The notes under the pieces: model-generated | Database searches by the model: none | Seen by the model: only the letters and a program-made list of their open reading frames with translations | Told to the model about the DNA's origin: nothing | NCBI GenBank assembly: GCA_029204225.1 | Contig: CM055094.1 | Coordinates: 19,313,540 to 19,377,539 of the forward strand | Length of the DNA stretch: 64,000 nucleotides | Direction: 5' to 3' | DNA from: Diphasiastrum complanatum | Taxonomy: Eukaryota; Streptophyta; Lycopodiopsida; Lycopodiales; Lycopodiaceae | Shown: positions 21,095-33,721 of the stretch, piece after piece | Layout: each line of letters starts with the position of its first letter | Numbering within the stretch: the stretch's first letter is position 1 | Translations under genes and position numbers: made by a program

Positions 21095-21145
<51 letters not shown>
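21095..21145 (+). repeat. (GA)n microsatellite
   Basis: About 25 GA dinucleotides. The partner in the second segmental copy has about 76. Confidence 0.95.
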
Positions 21146-21147
<2 letters not shown>

Positions 21148-21149
21148 TG

Positions 21150-23110
21150 AGTGAGGAGTCACACATGAACTACTTGCCTGTGGTATGGCCTAGCATCAAT
21201 GTTGAAACAAATATCTGATGGAGATAAGAAGGGTCCCAAGCAAATTTCAAATGAGAATCTTGCAGAGAAAGTATTGAAACCACAGTTGGCAAGGGATCCC
21301 AAAGAATCGAACTTGAGTGTACAAGCCCAACAAAAGCACATACACCAACTCACCACACATGGGAAGATCATTAAATTTGAATTTGAAGAAAAATCATTGA
21401 AGTGTTTGTAGATCGATGTTCAACAAAATCATATATATTATAATCTTCACACGTGTGGAATCAAGATCTACAAGAAAATCAACTTTCTACACATAGAAAA
21501 CCAAGATAGAGAAAATCACATGAGATGGACATAAGAGATGAATTCTCCACAAAGAAAGAAACTTTGATGATTATTTCTCCACTTAGGTACAACTATTTAT
21601 AGCTTCCAAAATGTCATTTGGCTACTTGCCCCAAACTTGACCTAATTTGGAAACTTCTAGATACTTTATCAAAAACCTAGAAAATCTAGTCTAGATGCAA
21701 TGTACCAAAATTAGCCAATTAGAATGGGTCCAAAATCGACCTCATCCACTGATCTACTTGCCAGAGGTAGTTAAACAACTATTTAGGCCCTTATTAACAA
21801 ATATGAAACTAACTCGAAGTTGAGATTCATTTTGGCCTCCAAAATTGCCAAATGAAAAACCAAACTCGTTGACAATTTTTCACACCATGTCCTCTAGACA
21901 TCTCCATTGATGAATACAATTTATAAGTTTTTGATAGCAATGTACCAAAATTTAGCCAATTAGAATGGGTCCAAACTCGACCTCATCCACTTATCTACTT
22001 GCCAGAGGTAGTTAAACCACTATTTAGGCCCTTATTAACAAATATGAATCTAACTCGAAGTTGAGATTCATTTTGGCCTCCAAAATTGCCAAATAAAAAA
22101 CCAAACTACTTGACAATTTTTCACACCATGTCCTCTAGACATCTCCATTGATGAATACAATTTATAAGTTTTTGAAAGCAATTCCGAATGCAATCAGGGT
22201 CATGTTTTAGCTCAGTGATCTCTCTTTCACATTACAAAAGTTTTTAAAATACATCGTTCTAGGATTCGAGAATGGATTTTGGAATGAATTATATTTCATT
22301 GAAGTTTGAACGAGCTTGGAAATTTGAAGATTGAATGAAGCTGTAATCTAGGATTTTCAAAACTCAAAGTTGTTCATGCAAATTAAGTCATTTTTGTTAA
22401 TATATTAAAATGTTGTAATCTAGGGTTTCCAAAAACAAATTGAAAATTTGTTAAAAAAAATGCTTATTCCTTGTTACACGACTAAATAACATATAGTTAA
22501 AAAGCATATAATGAATCTATGCTATGTTCCAAACATATGCAAGTTACATTGCATTCATTCACACTTCACAAATCATTGGAATTTGAAGTGGAACGAAATC
22601 ATTGAAATGAGTAGATCAATGTTTAAATGAAGCGATAAATATTATAATCTTCCCATTTAATTCAATTATATTTATATATTATTGGTGCATTAATAGGATA
22701 AAAACTCGTTATTATTATTTTCTTTGTTTTTATTGATTCAAGCAAGCATAGCTCGTCTAGATGATGACCACAATGCCTCTAAGGAGAAATAGTTTTTCAT
22801 TTTTTTTTTAACTTTGATTTTTCTTCAAATTCAAATTTAATGATCTTCCCATGTGTGGTGAGTTGGTGTCTGCACTTGAGTTGGGCTTGTACACTCAAGT
22901 TTGATTCTTTGCAATCCTCCCAAATTAATATAACCAGTAAGATTATTCTCAAAGCATGTACTATGAGCTAAAAACAACACTTGGAGAGTAAAGAGTTAGG
23001 AATATGTCAAACACTTTTACACCTAGTATTTGGCAAGATCGGATTCTTTGCGATAACCCCCCCCCAATTCTTAATATAACTTCTCAAAGCATCTAGTATG
23101 AGCTACAAAC
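21150..23110 (-). repeat. Block F copy 2 (inverted)
   Basis: Inverse of 5,416-7,190 with the same TATA motif and the two 240-bp units (about 21,690-22,200). The left end starts at GTCTGAGTGAGGAGTCACAC after the GA tract. The short frame 21,199-21,411 (KQISDGDKKGPKQISNE) supplies the piece that is fused to the H3 core in the chimeric ORFs. No independent gene. Confidence 0.6.
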
Positions 23111-23523
23111 AACACTTGGTAAGTCTTAAGACTTGGAGAGTAAAGAGTTATGCATTTGTCAAATACTTTTACACCTAGCATTTGGCAAGTTAGACACAAT
23201 GGCAGTAATTATAAGAATGAGTTAGACAAGCTTGTGAAGCCATCTAGAGGTGATTTGTTGTTTAGTTGCCTAGCTACATATCAAGCTACCCCAAGTTATC
23301 AAACAGTTTACTATTATTTTGATTGACAACCATGAAGCTATCATGATTTGAAATGACACCAATATATTAAGCTACTCCCAAGTTGACCCTTTCCCAGGAA
23401 GCTTCTCTCTTGAAACTATAGCAAAAAGCTCTTATTCACAGGAACAATCAAGGGTCGAGTACTTACCATACAAGATGAAGACCAACAAGTAGGGCAAGGA
23501 AAGAAGATGTACAATTTACTTTG
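23111..23523 (-). other. F-distal flank
   Basis: Non-coding sequence (AGCTACATATCAAGCTACCCC and others) shared with 48,001-48,407, 58,474-58,915 and partly 11,290-11,500 and 36,446-36,690. A C tract at 23,060-23,067 interrupts it. No gene seen. Confidence 0.5.
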
Positions 23524-23727
23524 CTATGTGCTTGGAGGTATGTTGAGCATGCTTGGAATATGAAGAACAGGTGTTTCCAAAAATATTAGTAGTCTCACAA
23601 AAAGGCTTGGAGTAACATTAGAATTTGGAAGTGGTGCACCTACTTTGGATGGATGATCACTAACAAACAATTTCTGTCTAGTCCTTTTGCGGTGATATGT
23701 TCCCTCTTGTCGATATGATATTTTCAT
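23524..23727 (-). CDS. Small conserved ORF, unrecognised, copy 1
   Basis: 67 codons reading MKISYRQEGTYHRKRTRQK and on to FVSDHPSKVGAP. Two further copies (48,408-48,620 minus and 58,261-58,473 plus) are 70 codons and differ at the C-terminus by a one-base change near LETPVL/LENTCS. Basic N-terminal half, no membrane segment. It may be an exon of a lost gene rather than a whole protein. Function unknown and coding status doubtful. Confidence 0.3.
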   Translation of the reverse strand: MKISYRQEGTYHRKRTRQKLFVSDHPSKVGAPLPNSNVTPSLFVRLLIFLETPVLHIPSMLNIPPST

Positions 23728-24061
23728 TGTCTAAATATTTTTTGAACAGAATATGTGTAACCTAATTATTGTTGATTTTGATTTAATGAGCAATCAATGT
23801 TCATTTAATACATTACATCAAATATCAACGATGAGAACATATATATATACACAACGAGAAGAAGGTATATCTAGATCATAGATTATGAACTAAAGTGGAC
23901 ATTTCAAAAGCAGTGGAGAGATAGATTAGCAGTTGAGTGCCATATACATTGGCCCTAGATGACTATAATGGTCAATCTTAAAAGCTCCAATCAACAAATG
24001 TTGATGTTTTCAATGTACTCAATTCAAAAAATTGCGCCTAAAGGATTTTCTTCATAACATT
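23728..24061 (-). other. Downstream flank of block A copy 3
   Basis: Inverse of 5,050-5,415, with a TATATATATACAC stretch. No gene seen. Confidence 0.5.
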
Positions 24062-25795
24062 TGTTCAGGAATAGTTGGCATCATGCTTATGATATTGCTC
24101 GCGCAGCTACTTGGAGCAGGTTCGAGTCAGCATTTGTCTTCGACCAGCAAATGCTTTTGATCTCTGGGTGTAAGCCTTATCAGCATTGATGATAAAGCCT
24201 GAAGTGCACATCTCTTCGAAGATTTGTATGGAGTCTGCAGGAAAGTATTGTATCCGTAAATAGATCCTGGTATCCTCCATGTGAAGCGTCGGTTTGTTGG
24301 GATTGATGAAAAATTGTGGATCCTGCTCAAACCTTCGGCCCATGACAGTCATCAGAAACTGGCAGAACTTGTGTTGTAGCTTGATTGTAGGATCGTCAGA
24401 ATCGGAAGTTAATTTGCAGAAATTCTTGATGGATGTATGACATTCCTTCTGAGAAGAGAACGAGCCATCTATTATCGCAAAGTTGCAAGGATATGCTGAT
24501 ATGTTGTCTTCCGATCTCCATGCTAGCGCTCGTCTTCTACGAAAACTTGGGTCGAAAGAAGGATCATTCTAAATTTGCTTTGGTGATTGATCAAGCATTT
24601 CATAGACGTACGTATCTTTGAGGAATGGAGCTCTCCAACCGGTCGACGCAATTAAATCTGGCTGAGAAGAGCTCCCGATCGAATTAGATGTCGTCGTTGG
24701 AACTGACTTGTCCCCGTCTATTCGTCCTATCACAGTCGACTTACTGGCATGCTTATGATTTTGCTCACGTAGCCAGTTGAAGCAGTTTCGAGTCAGTATT
24801 TGTCTTCGACCAGTGAATGCTTTTGATCTGTGGGTGTACATGTAACCCTCATCAGCATTGATAATAAATCCTGAAGTGCACATCTCTTCGAAGATATGTA
24901 TGGAGTCTGCAGGAAAGTATTGAATCCGTAAATAGATCCTGGTATCCTCCATGTGAAGGACCGCTTTGTTGGGATTGATGGAAAATTGTGGATCTTGCTC
25001 AAACCTTTGGCCCATGACAGTCATCAGAAACTGGCAGAACTTGTGTTTTAGCTGGATTGTGGGATCGCGAGAATCGGAACTCAGTTCCCAAAAATTATTG
25101 ATTGATGTATGACATTCCTTCTGAGAAGAGAACGAGCCATCTATTATCGCAAAGTTGCAAGGATATGCTGATATGTTGTCTTCCGATCTCCATGCTCGTC
25201 TTCTACGAAATCTTGGGTCGAAAGAAGGATCATTCTGGACTTGCTTTGGTGCTTGCTCAAGCCTTTCATTCACGTGCGTATCTTTGAGGACTGGAGCTCT
25301 CCAACCGGTAGACGTCATTAATTCTGGCTGAGAAGAGCTCCCGATCAAATTAGATGTCGTCGTTGGAACAGACTTGTTTTGCGTCCTACCAGAATCGAAT
25401 TACTGATATCATGTGCCTCCAAATCTCTTTTGCATATAGATTTCGTAGTTTCTGATATTTTGGCCAAACGGATTTTCTCAGCCGCCGATACTATGTTCAT
25501 TTCTAGGTCCTGCTCCATCTTCCTAAGCCGATGTTGCATCAACAATCCTTTTCTGAGACTCTTCAGCCTCCTGTAAATGACGAAAATAAGAGGCGAAATC
25601 AGAAGGACAGAGAACATCGATAATGCAGAGAGAGAGAGAGAGAGATATTCCATGCATTGCATTCTATTTGTACTATTTCGAGTTAGACGTTGAGGCATTG
25701 TAGTCATATGTATAGAGCATCCCATCCTTAAAGGAGAACTTGTGACCATTCTCTAGGTGACTTGAATAAGCCCGCTCTCCATTCATTTCAAAGTC
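24062..25795 (-). pseudogene. Block A copy 3 (broken)
   Basis: Minus-strand A gene. The coiled-coil exon starts at 25,570 behind an intact TTTACAG acceptor; a small loss in GTTGATGCAACATC and a 7-bp loss near 25,375 break its frame. Module 1 and the first part of module 2 are open for 259 codons (25,348-24,569). TAG at the Gln of SPKQIQ ends that stretch, and the frame is open again at 24,352-24,107 until TAG replaces the Trp of SKWLRE. Same domain order as copy 2: coiled coil, RRRRAWR patch, PCNFAIIDG, MTVMG globular part, twice. Two nonsense changes and two indels make function unlikely. Confidence 0.7.
25627..25645 (-). repeat. (GA)n microsatellite in A intron, short allele
   Basis: About nine dinucleotides at the position that holds about 57 in the partner copy at 50,399. 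Confidence 0.95.
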
Positions 25796-27364
25796 AAGAA
25801 TAATCCATGCCCCTTTCACACTCATAGCCATCTATACTATACACCCCCCCCCCCCCCCCCTTACAACAATCAAATTTTACTTGTCCAAGAATAGGAGAAA
25901 GATAACCATGAGAAAAGGTCACAATTGTATCACATTTTAGTTGCCCAAGACAAAGGTAGTGCATGAGAAATCAAGGCAACAGGAAAGGCACATTCACAGG
26001 TTTGTTTGAAGGGAGCTTTTCATGTCGCATAAGCACGAAGAGATGTGACGAAATAAAAGGTGAAAGTAGATTAATATTGATGTGTGATGTCCCTTCGTGT
26101 GAATATTTTCTAGATCCAAACATCTAGTGTGTGGCTGTTAGGCTAGAGATAGCATGATATATTAATCTCAACATCCATTGGAGCAAGCTTCCGATCCACT
26201 TGAACACAAAACTTACAAGACTATTTGCTTCATGATGTAAATGTGAATCCAACTTATCAACCATTACATATAATTTGAGCACAAAAGGGGCCTTTCAAAA
26301 ACATACCTTTTATTTTTTTTCTCAAAAGTTTCTTCCACATGGTCCAATCAAAACATTCAAATTTGAAATCCACGTAACGTAGCTCCTTCAAATTGATTTT
26401 CTTTTCTTTTTAAAAGAACTGTAATTTTGCCTCGGGACAGCCCATAAATAAGCCATTTTATTTGTAGTATAGTATGCAACTCGGCAAAAAAACAGTGTAA
26501 CTTTTGAATGGCAACTCAAATAGAGACGATTACGGTGCCATTAGAAAGCCCTCGACGAGAGCTTTTTCAACGACACCCAACATGACCCAGTTCCGAGCTA
26601 CGGTGAAGAAGTTATGGCCAGTAAGGGAGTAGCATTATGGTGCATTTAAGAGTAAAGGATCAAGCAAATACTTATAAAACTGGTATATGGCAAGTTAGAC
26701 ACAATGATAAATTCATGAGAATAAGTTAGTGAAGCTCAAAAAGTCATTTGGAGTGAGATCTTGCCGAGTCCCAATTTGTTACCTTGCTATTTGTGAACTT
26801 GCCCCAAGATAAGGTGAAAAGAAACTTTTAATATTACGAATGACAACCACGAAGCTGTCATAGTTTCAATCAACATCGATATAATTAAAGAACAAAAATC
26901 ATCACGTACATGGGAACATTACAAAAAATCACAATATCACGCTTTACAGCCATGCTGCCATGCATGCTTTTTAGGAAATGGAAACAAACTTTGATGGGAG
27001 AAGATTTGATGCTGGCACTTCCTTCTTCAGGCATGGAAATGAAATTCAGAAGCCTTGAAAAGCTATAACTTCAAAGGATCGATTTTCCATCTTTTAGTGG
27101 TGATCTATCATTCGCTATGACAGTGCTTGATTACTCCTTCACATCCTTGGACACCATCTACATACATCCACCACGGATTCGGAGCGCCATCATCATCCAT
27201 TTTCAAAAACCCTAAGCTGTCGAGATCTGCTACATTACACAAAAATCGTCACATCTAGCACGAGCCAAATGCTGAGGGGTAGTGCTCCTGGAGCTTGTCA
27301 AAATCCCACATTCAACACCGACTTGGGTTGAAAGCTCGCTACTAGTACGTTACTACGAAGAAAC
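25796..27364 (-). other. Upstream flank of block A copy 3 and spacer
   Basis: 25,796-26,600 is the inverted A flank. The rest, to about 27,290, is AT-rich non-coding sequence repeated at 51,490-52,200 and 55,626-55,990. No frame of interest. It leads into the C leader start near 27,280. Confidence 0.55.
25844..25860 (+). repeat. Poly-C tract
   Basis: 17 C in a row in the A upstream flank; equivalents are G9-G10 near 830 and 3,251 on plus and C14 near 50,722. Confidence 0.95.
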
Positions 27365-28390
27365 ATCATCGTTTCCACATCCTATCAGAAAGACATTGCT
27401 CCAAATTTTTCCACAAATTTCTACTCTCCATACACTGCCGAGCAATACTCTACATACACTACTCATAGAGCCGAGCCCCCAAACTCTGCATTCCCTATGG
27501 ACCGAGCTGAGCGTCCATACTCTGCATACAAAGTTGACCGAGACGAGTCCATCAAAAGTTGACCGATCCGAAGCCCTCCATAGTTGACCAAGCCGAGACT
27601 CCACTTTTCTGTTACCAGAGCCGGACCTTCAACAGAGTCCTCAGTCGAGTCCAGAACATGTCTGCCACAACATCTTCCAGTTTTGATGACCCAACTCTAG
27701 ACAGAATTGACATCACCATGGAAAGCCTTGATATCTATGAAATGAACACTTGGTACCAGGAGGCACACTAGTTCCTAAGCCACATAGAGTTCCAACTTCC
27801 TCTTTTGATCAGTGGCTATCAGAGCCCATTTTGATTGCATATTGCTTATAACCCCACCGACAGATTTTTCAGTTCATGTTACCTCCTAACCAAAATTTTG
27901 TTTATATTATCCCTATTTCTGGAGCTGACCTCAATACATTTGGCTTCCCTAGGGGACCAAACACAGTTAGTAGGACCCTCAAAAAAATTGAATCCATAGC
28001 ATACTTCAAATACATAGACCCCTCAGCGGACAAATGGAAAAAAAAGATGGTTACCGTATTGAGGTCATAATTGATAAGCCCTTAGGTCCTCCATGTGCCT
28101 ATCTAGCGAAATATACACAACGCTATAGGTCCAAGGTCACGCGTATCCCCATGAAACTATTCCACATGATGGCTGATTCTAGACTACACAATGAGAAGCT
28201 TTATGACTGGGCCCAATTTGCTTCCAACTGCCTCCATGACTATATCAAGAACAAGCAAACTTCCACGTTACTAGGCTATCTTCTGATAGATGTCACTTTG
28301 CAGCAGTTGAGCCACCGACCTCGAGTTCGAGACCAGTTGATACTAGCAGATAGAAGCTTGGGAGACTCCCTCGGAACCAGCGATCCACTA
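27365..28390 (+). pseudogene. Block C copy 3: leader plus truncated ORF-1
   Basis: Leader repeats from 27,365, then MSATTSSSFDDP at 27,659. One stop (AG/TAG after YQEAH) and the frame change near SSSCYLL are shared with other copies. The middle is better kept than in copies 1 and 2: KYTQRYRSKVTRIPMKLF, QFASNCLHDYIKN, LLGYLLIDVTLQQL and ADRSLGDSLGTS are open in one frame (28,034-28,402). At GGAACCAG/CGATCC near 28,380 it is joined to the copia relic. ORF-2 is absent. Family not recognised. Confidence 0.55.
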
Positions 28391-29790
28391 TTCTCACCTT
28401 GAGTGTGAGGCTTCTACTGTTGCTGCTGCACTTGATTCTTGCCCTTGGAATAGTCTTTCTTCTTGGTGTAGAGGGCCATGGATTTGTCTTTGATGGACAG
28501 GCCGTTGGTCTTTCTTCGCATTTCTTCCTGAAGAAGATGAACGATCACCTTTTGAAGAGTGAGGTCGGGTTGTGTGGAGATCATCACCCCTTTAGCAATG
28601 ATCTTGTCGTCCTTCTTGATGCTACATGTATTTGTGGCAAACTCCACAATCAAACGATTGTCAAGCAATTGCCCTACACTAAGCAAGTTCTTAGTGATAC
28701 TGCAAATGTAAAGCACTCCATCAATCTTGATCTTCCTTGAAGATCCCAAGCATAAAGGTATGGATCCTATTCCTTCTATCTTATAAGCATAATTATTTGC
28801 TGTAAAAATTCACGTGATAGGTCCTTCATAGGTAGATAAGGTTGAAAAATACTCCCTCTTACTTGTCATGTGGGAGGTAGCCCCACTATCTATCCACCAA
28901 GGGTCTTCACCTCTTATGCTTGAAGATGAGAAACTTGACATCATGACGAAATCTTCATGAGAGCTCTCCTCTTCCTCTTGACCAAGGTTTTCTTGACTTT
29001 GAGTTTGCTTCTTCATGAAGCACTTTGAGGCCTAGTGCCCCGTCTTGCCACAAAAGTAGCATTTGATCTTCGACGTATCCTTCTTTGGCTTGCTCGAGCT
29101 TTGACTTGGTTCTTCTTGAATGCAACACCTTTGCCTTTGTATTTTCTCTTCATCTTGATGAAAAGAGCCTTGTCATCTCCATCATTGAGGGAGAGCTTCT
29201 CCATCCTTGACTTGATGTGAGTTCTCCTACTCTCCTCGACCATGAGGAATCCTTGGAGATCTTCAAGTGAAGTCAACTTGCCCATGATTGCATAGCCTTG
29301 CACCAAGTTAGCAAAATCCATACTTAAAACCATTCAAGATTGGTTGAACAAGTTCACTTTCCTTAATGGAATCTCCTATGTAAGCAAGCTCTTTGTTTAA
29401 GTCCTTGACTCTCAGCACATATGGATTTGATTCTTCAAGGATATCATCCTTGAAGTATTCTTGGATTCATATATCTTTTGAAGAGTTTCCCATGATTCTT
29501 GAGCCAAGATGCAAGCACCTACCTCCTTAAGAAGCTCATGAGCCACATTCATTTTATACAATGGAGAGCAACCTTGCACCTCCTTTTGTATTTTGTAGCT
29601 TCTTGAGGGTGAATAGGCTCATCCTCTTCACCACTCACTATATCCATTAGATCTTGTAAAATAATGATTGATTCCATTCTTAGCTTCCAAATTGAATAAT
29701 TAGAAGCATTCAATCTATCATGTGAATCCAAAAGATATGCATTCATTGATCTCGACTTCCTCCTCCTTGATATCGACTTCACAAGGATAT
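28391..29790 (-). mobile_element. Ty1/copia gag-protease relic, copy 1
   Basis: Read on minus from 29,782: MNAYLLDSHDRLNASNYS and IWKLRMESIII (gag N-terminus), a stretch of gag in several frames, then FANLVQGYAIMGKLTSLEDL. A CCHC knuckle CYFCGKTGH follows near 29,060 (one residue of it a stop), then WWIDSGATSHMT, the copia protease active site, near 28,900. Next comes KIDGVLYICSITKNLLSV (28,749), but after KIIAKG the sequence becomes TLQKVIVHLLQEEMRRKT to ALYTKKKDYSKGKNQ, which is gag-like rather than pre-integrase. Integrase and RT are absent. Several frameshifts. An inactive, internally rearranged element. Confidence 0.85.
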
Positions 29791-30627
29791 AGGATTCACC
29801 TAACCTGAACCAAAAGGGATCATATGCACATAAATATGCCTCTTCAAATCATTCCTACAAGATCAGTTGAATCATCATGCAATAATCAATCCAAATATCT
29901 CACAAATCAAGCAAAATTGAACACAATCTTGACTAGAATTGCATTCACTTGATGAGCACTTGTCAAAAACTTTGGGCTGACCCTAAAATTTAATTTCTAA
30001 GATCTCAATAAGTCTAAGAACTAACTATTATAGTACCAAAGATAAGGATCTACCTTCCTTTTGATTGATTGAAAACTACGTGGCAGACCTGCATGGTAGA
30101 CGTATGTCCCTTTTTGTGAATATTTTCTGGATCCAAACATCTAGTGTGTGGCTATTAGGCTAGAGATAGCATGATATATTAATCTCAACATCAATTGGAG
30201 CGAGCTTCCGATCCACTTGACATGAAATTTATAAGACTATATGCTTCATGATGTAAATGTGAATCCAACTTATCAACAATGTGATTCCCTAGTGCACAAT
30301 GTATCACTATCATCACGTGGCAGAAAGTGATTCACTTTTGTGCATATGTTCCATAGAGATGTGAGACACTTTACCTACCATAGGCTTGAAAAAATTGGAA
30401 GGTAAAGATAGGGATCTACCTTCCTTTTGATTGATTGATTTAGTGGTGATCTATTATTTGCTACGACCATGCTTGATTACTCCTTCGCATCCTTGGACAC
30501 CATCTACATACATCCACCATGGATCCAGAGTGCCATCATCATCCATTTTCAAAAACCCTAAGCTGCCGAGATCTGCTACAATACACAAAAATCGTCACAT
30601 CTAGCACGAGCCAAGTGCTGAGGGGTA
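29791..30627 (+). other. Spacer after copia relic copy 1
   Basis: A mix of short pieces: C leader start (29,795-29,885), unassigned sequence, an A-flank piece (30,105-30,285, CATCTAGTGTGTGGC), and the CTAGCACGAGCC block before the next leader. No gene. Confidence 0.5.
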
Positions 30628-31010
30628 GTGCTACTGGAGCTTGTCAAAACGACACAATCAACACCGATTTGGGTTGAAAGCTCTCTACTAGTACGTTATC
30701 GCGAAGAAACATCATCGTTTGCACATCCTATCAGAGCGACATTGCTCCAAATTTTTCCACAAATTTCTAGTCTCCATACACTGCCGAGCAATACTCTACA
30801 TACACTGCTCATAGAGCCGAGCCCCCATACTCTGCAATCACCGTGGACCGAGCCGAGCGTCCATACTATGCATTCACTGTGGACCAAGTTGAGCGTCGAT
30901 ACTCTGCATACAAAGTTGACTGAGCCGAGTCCATCAAAAGTCGACTGATCCGAAGCCCTCCACAGTCGATCGAGCTGAGAATCCACTTGTAAATAGATTT
31001 TAAAAACCAT
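30628..31010 (+). repeat. Block C leader fused to block B, copy 1
   Basis: Leader with the ~36-bp repeats stops at GAATCCACTTG and joins TAAATAGATTTTAAAAACC of the gypsy relic. The same junction occurs at 33,705 and 56,350. Confidence 0.7.
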
Positions 31011-32520
31011 ACTATGGTATTTAAAGATAAGTTTGACCAGATAGTCTCTATTTATGGGGAGACTAATGTACTCCCGTCATCGATGGTTTGCTCGGCGGAA
31101 GTTATGGAACAACTACATGATTCTAAGTATGAGCTTTTTCATCTTGTTTTGACATCTCATATGCATTGTGATGTGAATGATGATGTGAATGTGTTAACAT
31201 GCTTTAACACCAAAAATTAGCATCAAGAACAACTTTTAATGCAAGATTTAAAACAAGAGTTCAATGATGTTTTTCCTAAATAGCTAAGATTTTCTGAGGT
31301 ACATACTTCTAATTATATTGCAGTCCGTTGTTAGCACATAATCAAATTTTTCTGAAATGAAATCTTTGAAATGTTTTAGAAAAGAGCAAGAACATAAAGA
31401 TAGATTTTCAATTTCAAAATTGCAGAAAACATCAAACAGAAAGTACTATTCACTTTTGATGTTAGGTAAGTATGACCAAGCAAACACAATATCATGGAAG
31501 GACTTGTGTATATAAGGCCAAAGATCTGTAATAAAATACAAGTGTAAAAGTGTCTTACATGAACGGTCTCAAATATTCTATTATAGTAGCGTAAATGTAA
31601 AAATATCTTTGTCTTGTCCTTGTGCGTGCTGAGTTGTAGTCGATCCACCGTATTCCTAGTGAGAGTTCTTCTATGCAGATCCTCAACATCCTGCGAGCCA
31701 GTTAATCCCTGTAAAAGTTTAGTCTTTTAGCCGGTAAGTCTTCTTTTGCACCACTCCCTTGTCCTTTCTTTCCTTTATATCATGTATACTTCTTTCTTTT
31801 TCCCATATTTTGTCCAGAAACCACCGAACTAGGGTTGTTTAGGTTGAAAGAACCATGCCTTTCATTTGAGTTTTGGAAGAATTTATCTTGGACAGCGAAA
31901 AAATATGGTCTTTTGAGGAGGCGTTCAATCTCTCTGATGTTTTCAGCATCTCCTAAGTTGGCAAGGAGTTTAGCAGAAGGGTTTACAACAAATCAATCAT
32001 GTGCTGGTGTAAAAAGAGAAAAGTAGGTGTGACTTGACAACATCTCTGGCGAGCTTGTGTAGCCAAAGAAAAAAGCCATTCATCTGATTTTGGAAGAATG
32101 CACTAGGGAAGAATTTACTAAGATTGTTCATCACGAAACACGATGACCCAAAAAAAAAAATGACATGGAGACCCATTTTTGTTTTGTCGCTTTTTTTTTT
32201 AATTTTATAAAAAAAATATCCATATTTAAAATGCTTCAAATAAAGATATTGTAATGCTAAAAAAAATGTTGTATTTCGCAAGAAAATTAATCAACCTACT
32301 AAAATTTTGTTAATAGATTTTTGTTAATAATTGCAAATTAGCTTATTTGAAATAATAATACTATTCAAAATAAAATCATTGGACACAACCATTAGAAAAA
32401 CTTAAAAAAACCTTTTTGCTTATTAAAACAAAAGTTTTCAATGTTGTTTTAAAAATTTTAAAAGTGTTTTAAATTACAATTCTTGTATCAAGGAAAATAT
32501 TTTTTAAATTATGACAAAAT
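31011..32520 (+). mobile_element. Block B unit 3: Ty3/gypsy relic
   Basis: Protease-tail frame 31,014-31,220 (VFKDKFDQIVSIYGE) with an in-frame six-base duplication (NDDVN) not present in units 1, 2 and 5. Then come QLLMQDLKQEFNDVFPK and a stop, and the antisense conserved stretch on minus near 32,010-31,740. The AT-rich end contains poly-A and poly-T tracts. Inactive. Confidence 0.65.
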
Positions 32521-33309
32521 TTTAATCAGTATTTAAATCTTTACTTATATTTAAACATTAAATGATTGCAAATGAAATTATTTCTACAAACTTCTTATAT
32601 AAACACAATGAAAAATTAAAATATTAAGAAACTTCCGGAAAATTTAATACTCCCGGAAATCATCAAGATCATTTACATTTTTTGTTTTTTTGAAGGAGCC
32701 ATTGTAGTGTCAATTGGCACCTCTTCCCCAATTTCCTTGACAACTGTAACCACATTTATCCTGAACTAGGACATCAGCAAACTCCCCTTTATCACCCACT
32801 TTTCCACTAGTAGGGGGTTGGGGTTCTTTTTGATAAAAATACAGCAAAATAAACCCATTTGATTCTAGAAATGATGGAGAAAGCACCTACTTAAAATCCA
32901 AACAAGATCTAGAAGCTAGATTACTAATCAATGTATTGATTCCTAGTTTATCTTGGCTTGAACTCCATGAATTATCTCCAAAACTTTTCACACATGTGGA
33001 TGTACAGCTTGTTGTTGCCTGCATATTGTACCTGCAACTCCAATCTCATTCAATGATCATAAAAAATCATAAGCCAATAGCGTTCATCAGTCAAATCATA
33101 GACTCAAACTAGTCAAGAAGGAAAATCTCAATTTTGCTCATAATTGGATGGAAATCCCATCACATATTTATACATGTAGAGCTCGAATTTGAGCGTATTA
33201 CAGCTTCTATGTAATCATCACAACCTAACCCTAACATCCAACCTAAAGATCCAATTGATCCACCCTATTTAGGGTCGATACCTCAAGATCCAAAAACAAT
33301 GCAAAAACC
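32521..33309 (+). other. AT-rich spacer
   Basis: Part of it (32,630-33,010) recurs at 35,495-35,870 and contains CACCTCTTCCCCAATTTCC and GGGGTTGGGGTTC-like words. 33,180-33,309 is the inverse of 13,860-14,010, the possible LTR end. No lasting frame. Confidence 0.5.
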
Positions 33310-33721
33310 ATCTACATACAAGCCAAGTGTTGAGGGGTAGTGCTACTGGAGCTTGTCAAAACGACACATTCAACACCGATTTGGGTTGAAAGCTCTCTAC
33401 TAGTACGTTATCGCGAAGAAACATCATCGTTTCTACATCCTATCAGAGCGAAATTGCTCCAAATTTTTCCACAAATTTCTAGTCTCCATACACTACCGAG
33501 CAATACTCTACATACACTGCTCATAGAGCCGAGCCCCCATACTCTGCAATCACCGTGGACCGAGCCGAGCGTCCATACTATGCATTCACTGTGGACCAAG
33601 TTGAGCGTCGATACTCTGCATACAAAGTTGACTGAGCCGAGTCCATCAAAAGTCGACTGATCCGAAGCCCTCCACAGTCGATCGAGCCGAGAATCCACTT
33701 GTAAATAGATTTTAAAAACCA
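33310..33721 (+). repeat. Block C leader fused to block B, copy 2
   Basis: Nearly identical to 30,628-31,010, offset 2,712 bp, with the same leader/gypsy junction. Confidence 0.7.

Larger units (their letters stand above)
14560..32160 (+). repeat. Segmental duplication, copy 1 (~17.6 kb)
   Basis: The block order C, H promoter, H3-like gene, E, chimeric H3, E, F, A, C-truncated, copia, B is repeated in the same orientation about 24.6-25.4 kb downstream. The offset is 24,606-24,607 at the H3-like start and nearby C ORFs, about 24,885 at the small ORF near 23.5 kb, and about 24,870 at the copia relic, so the copies differ by several indels. Many substitutions and different microsatellite lengths separate them. 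Boundaries are estimated by eye. Confidence 0.85.
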
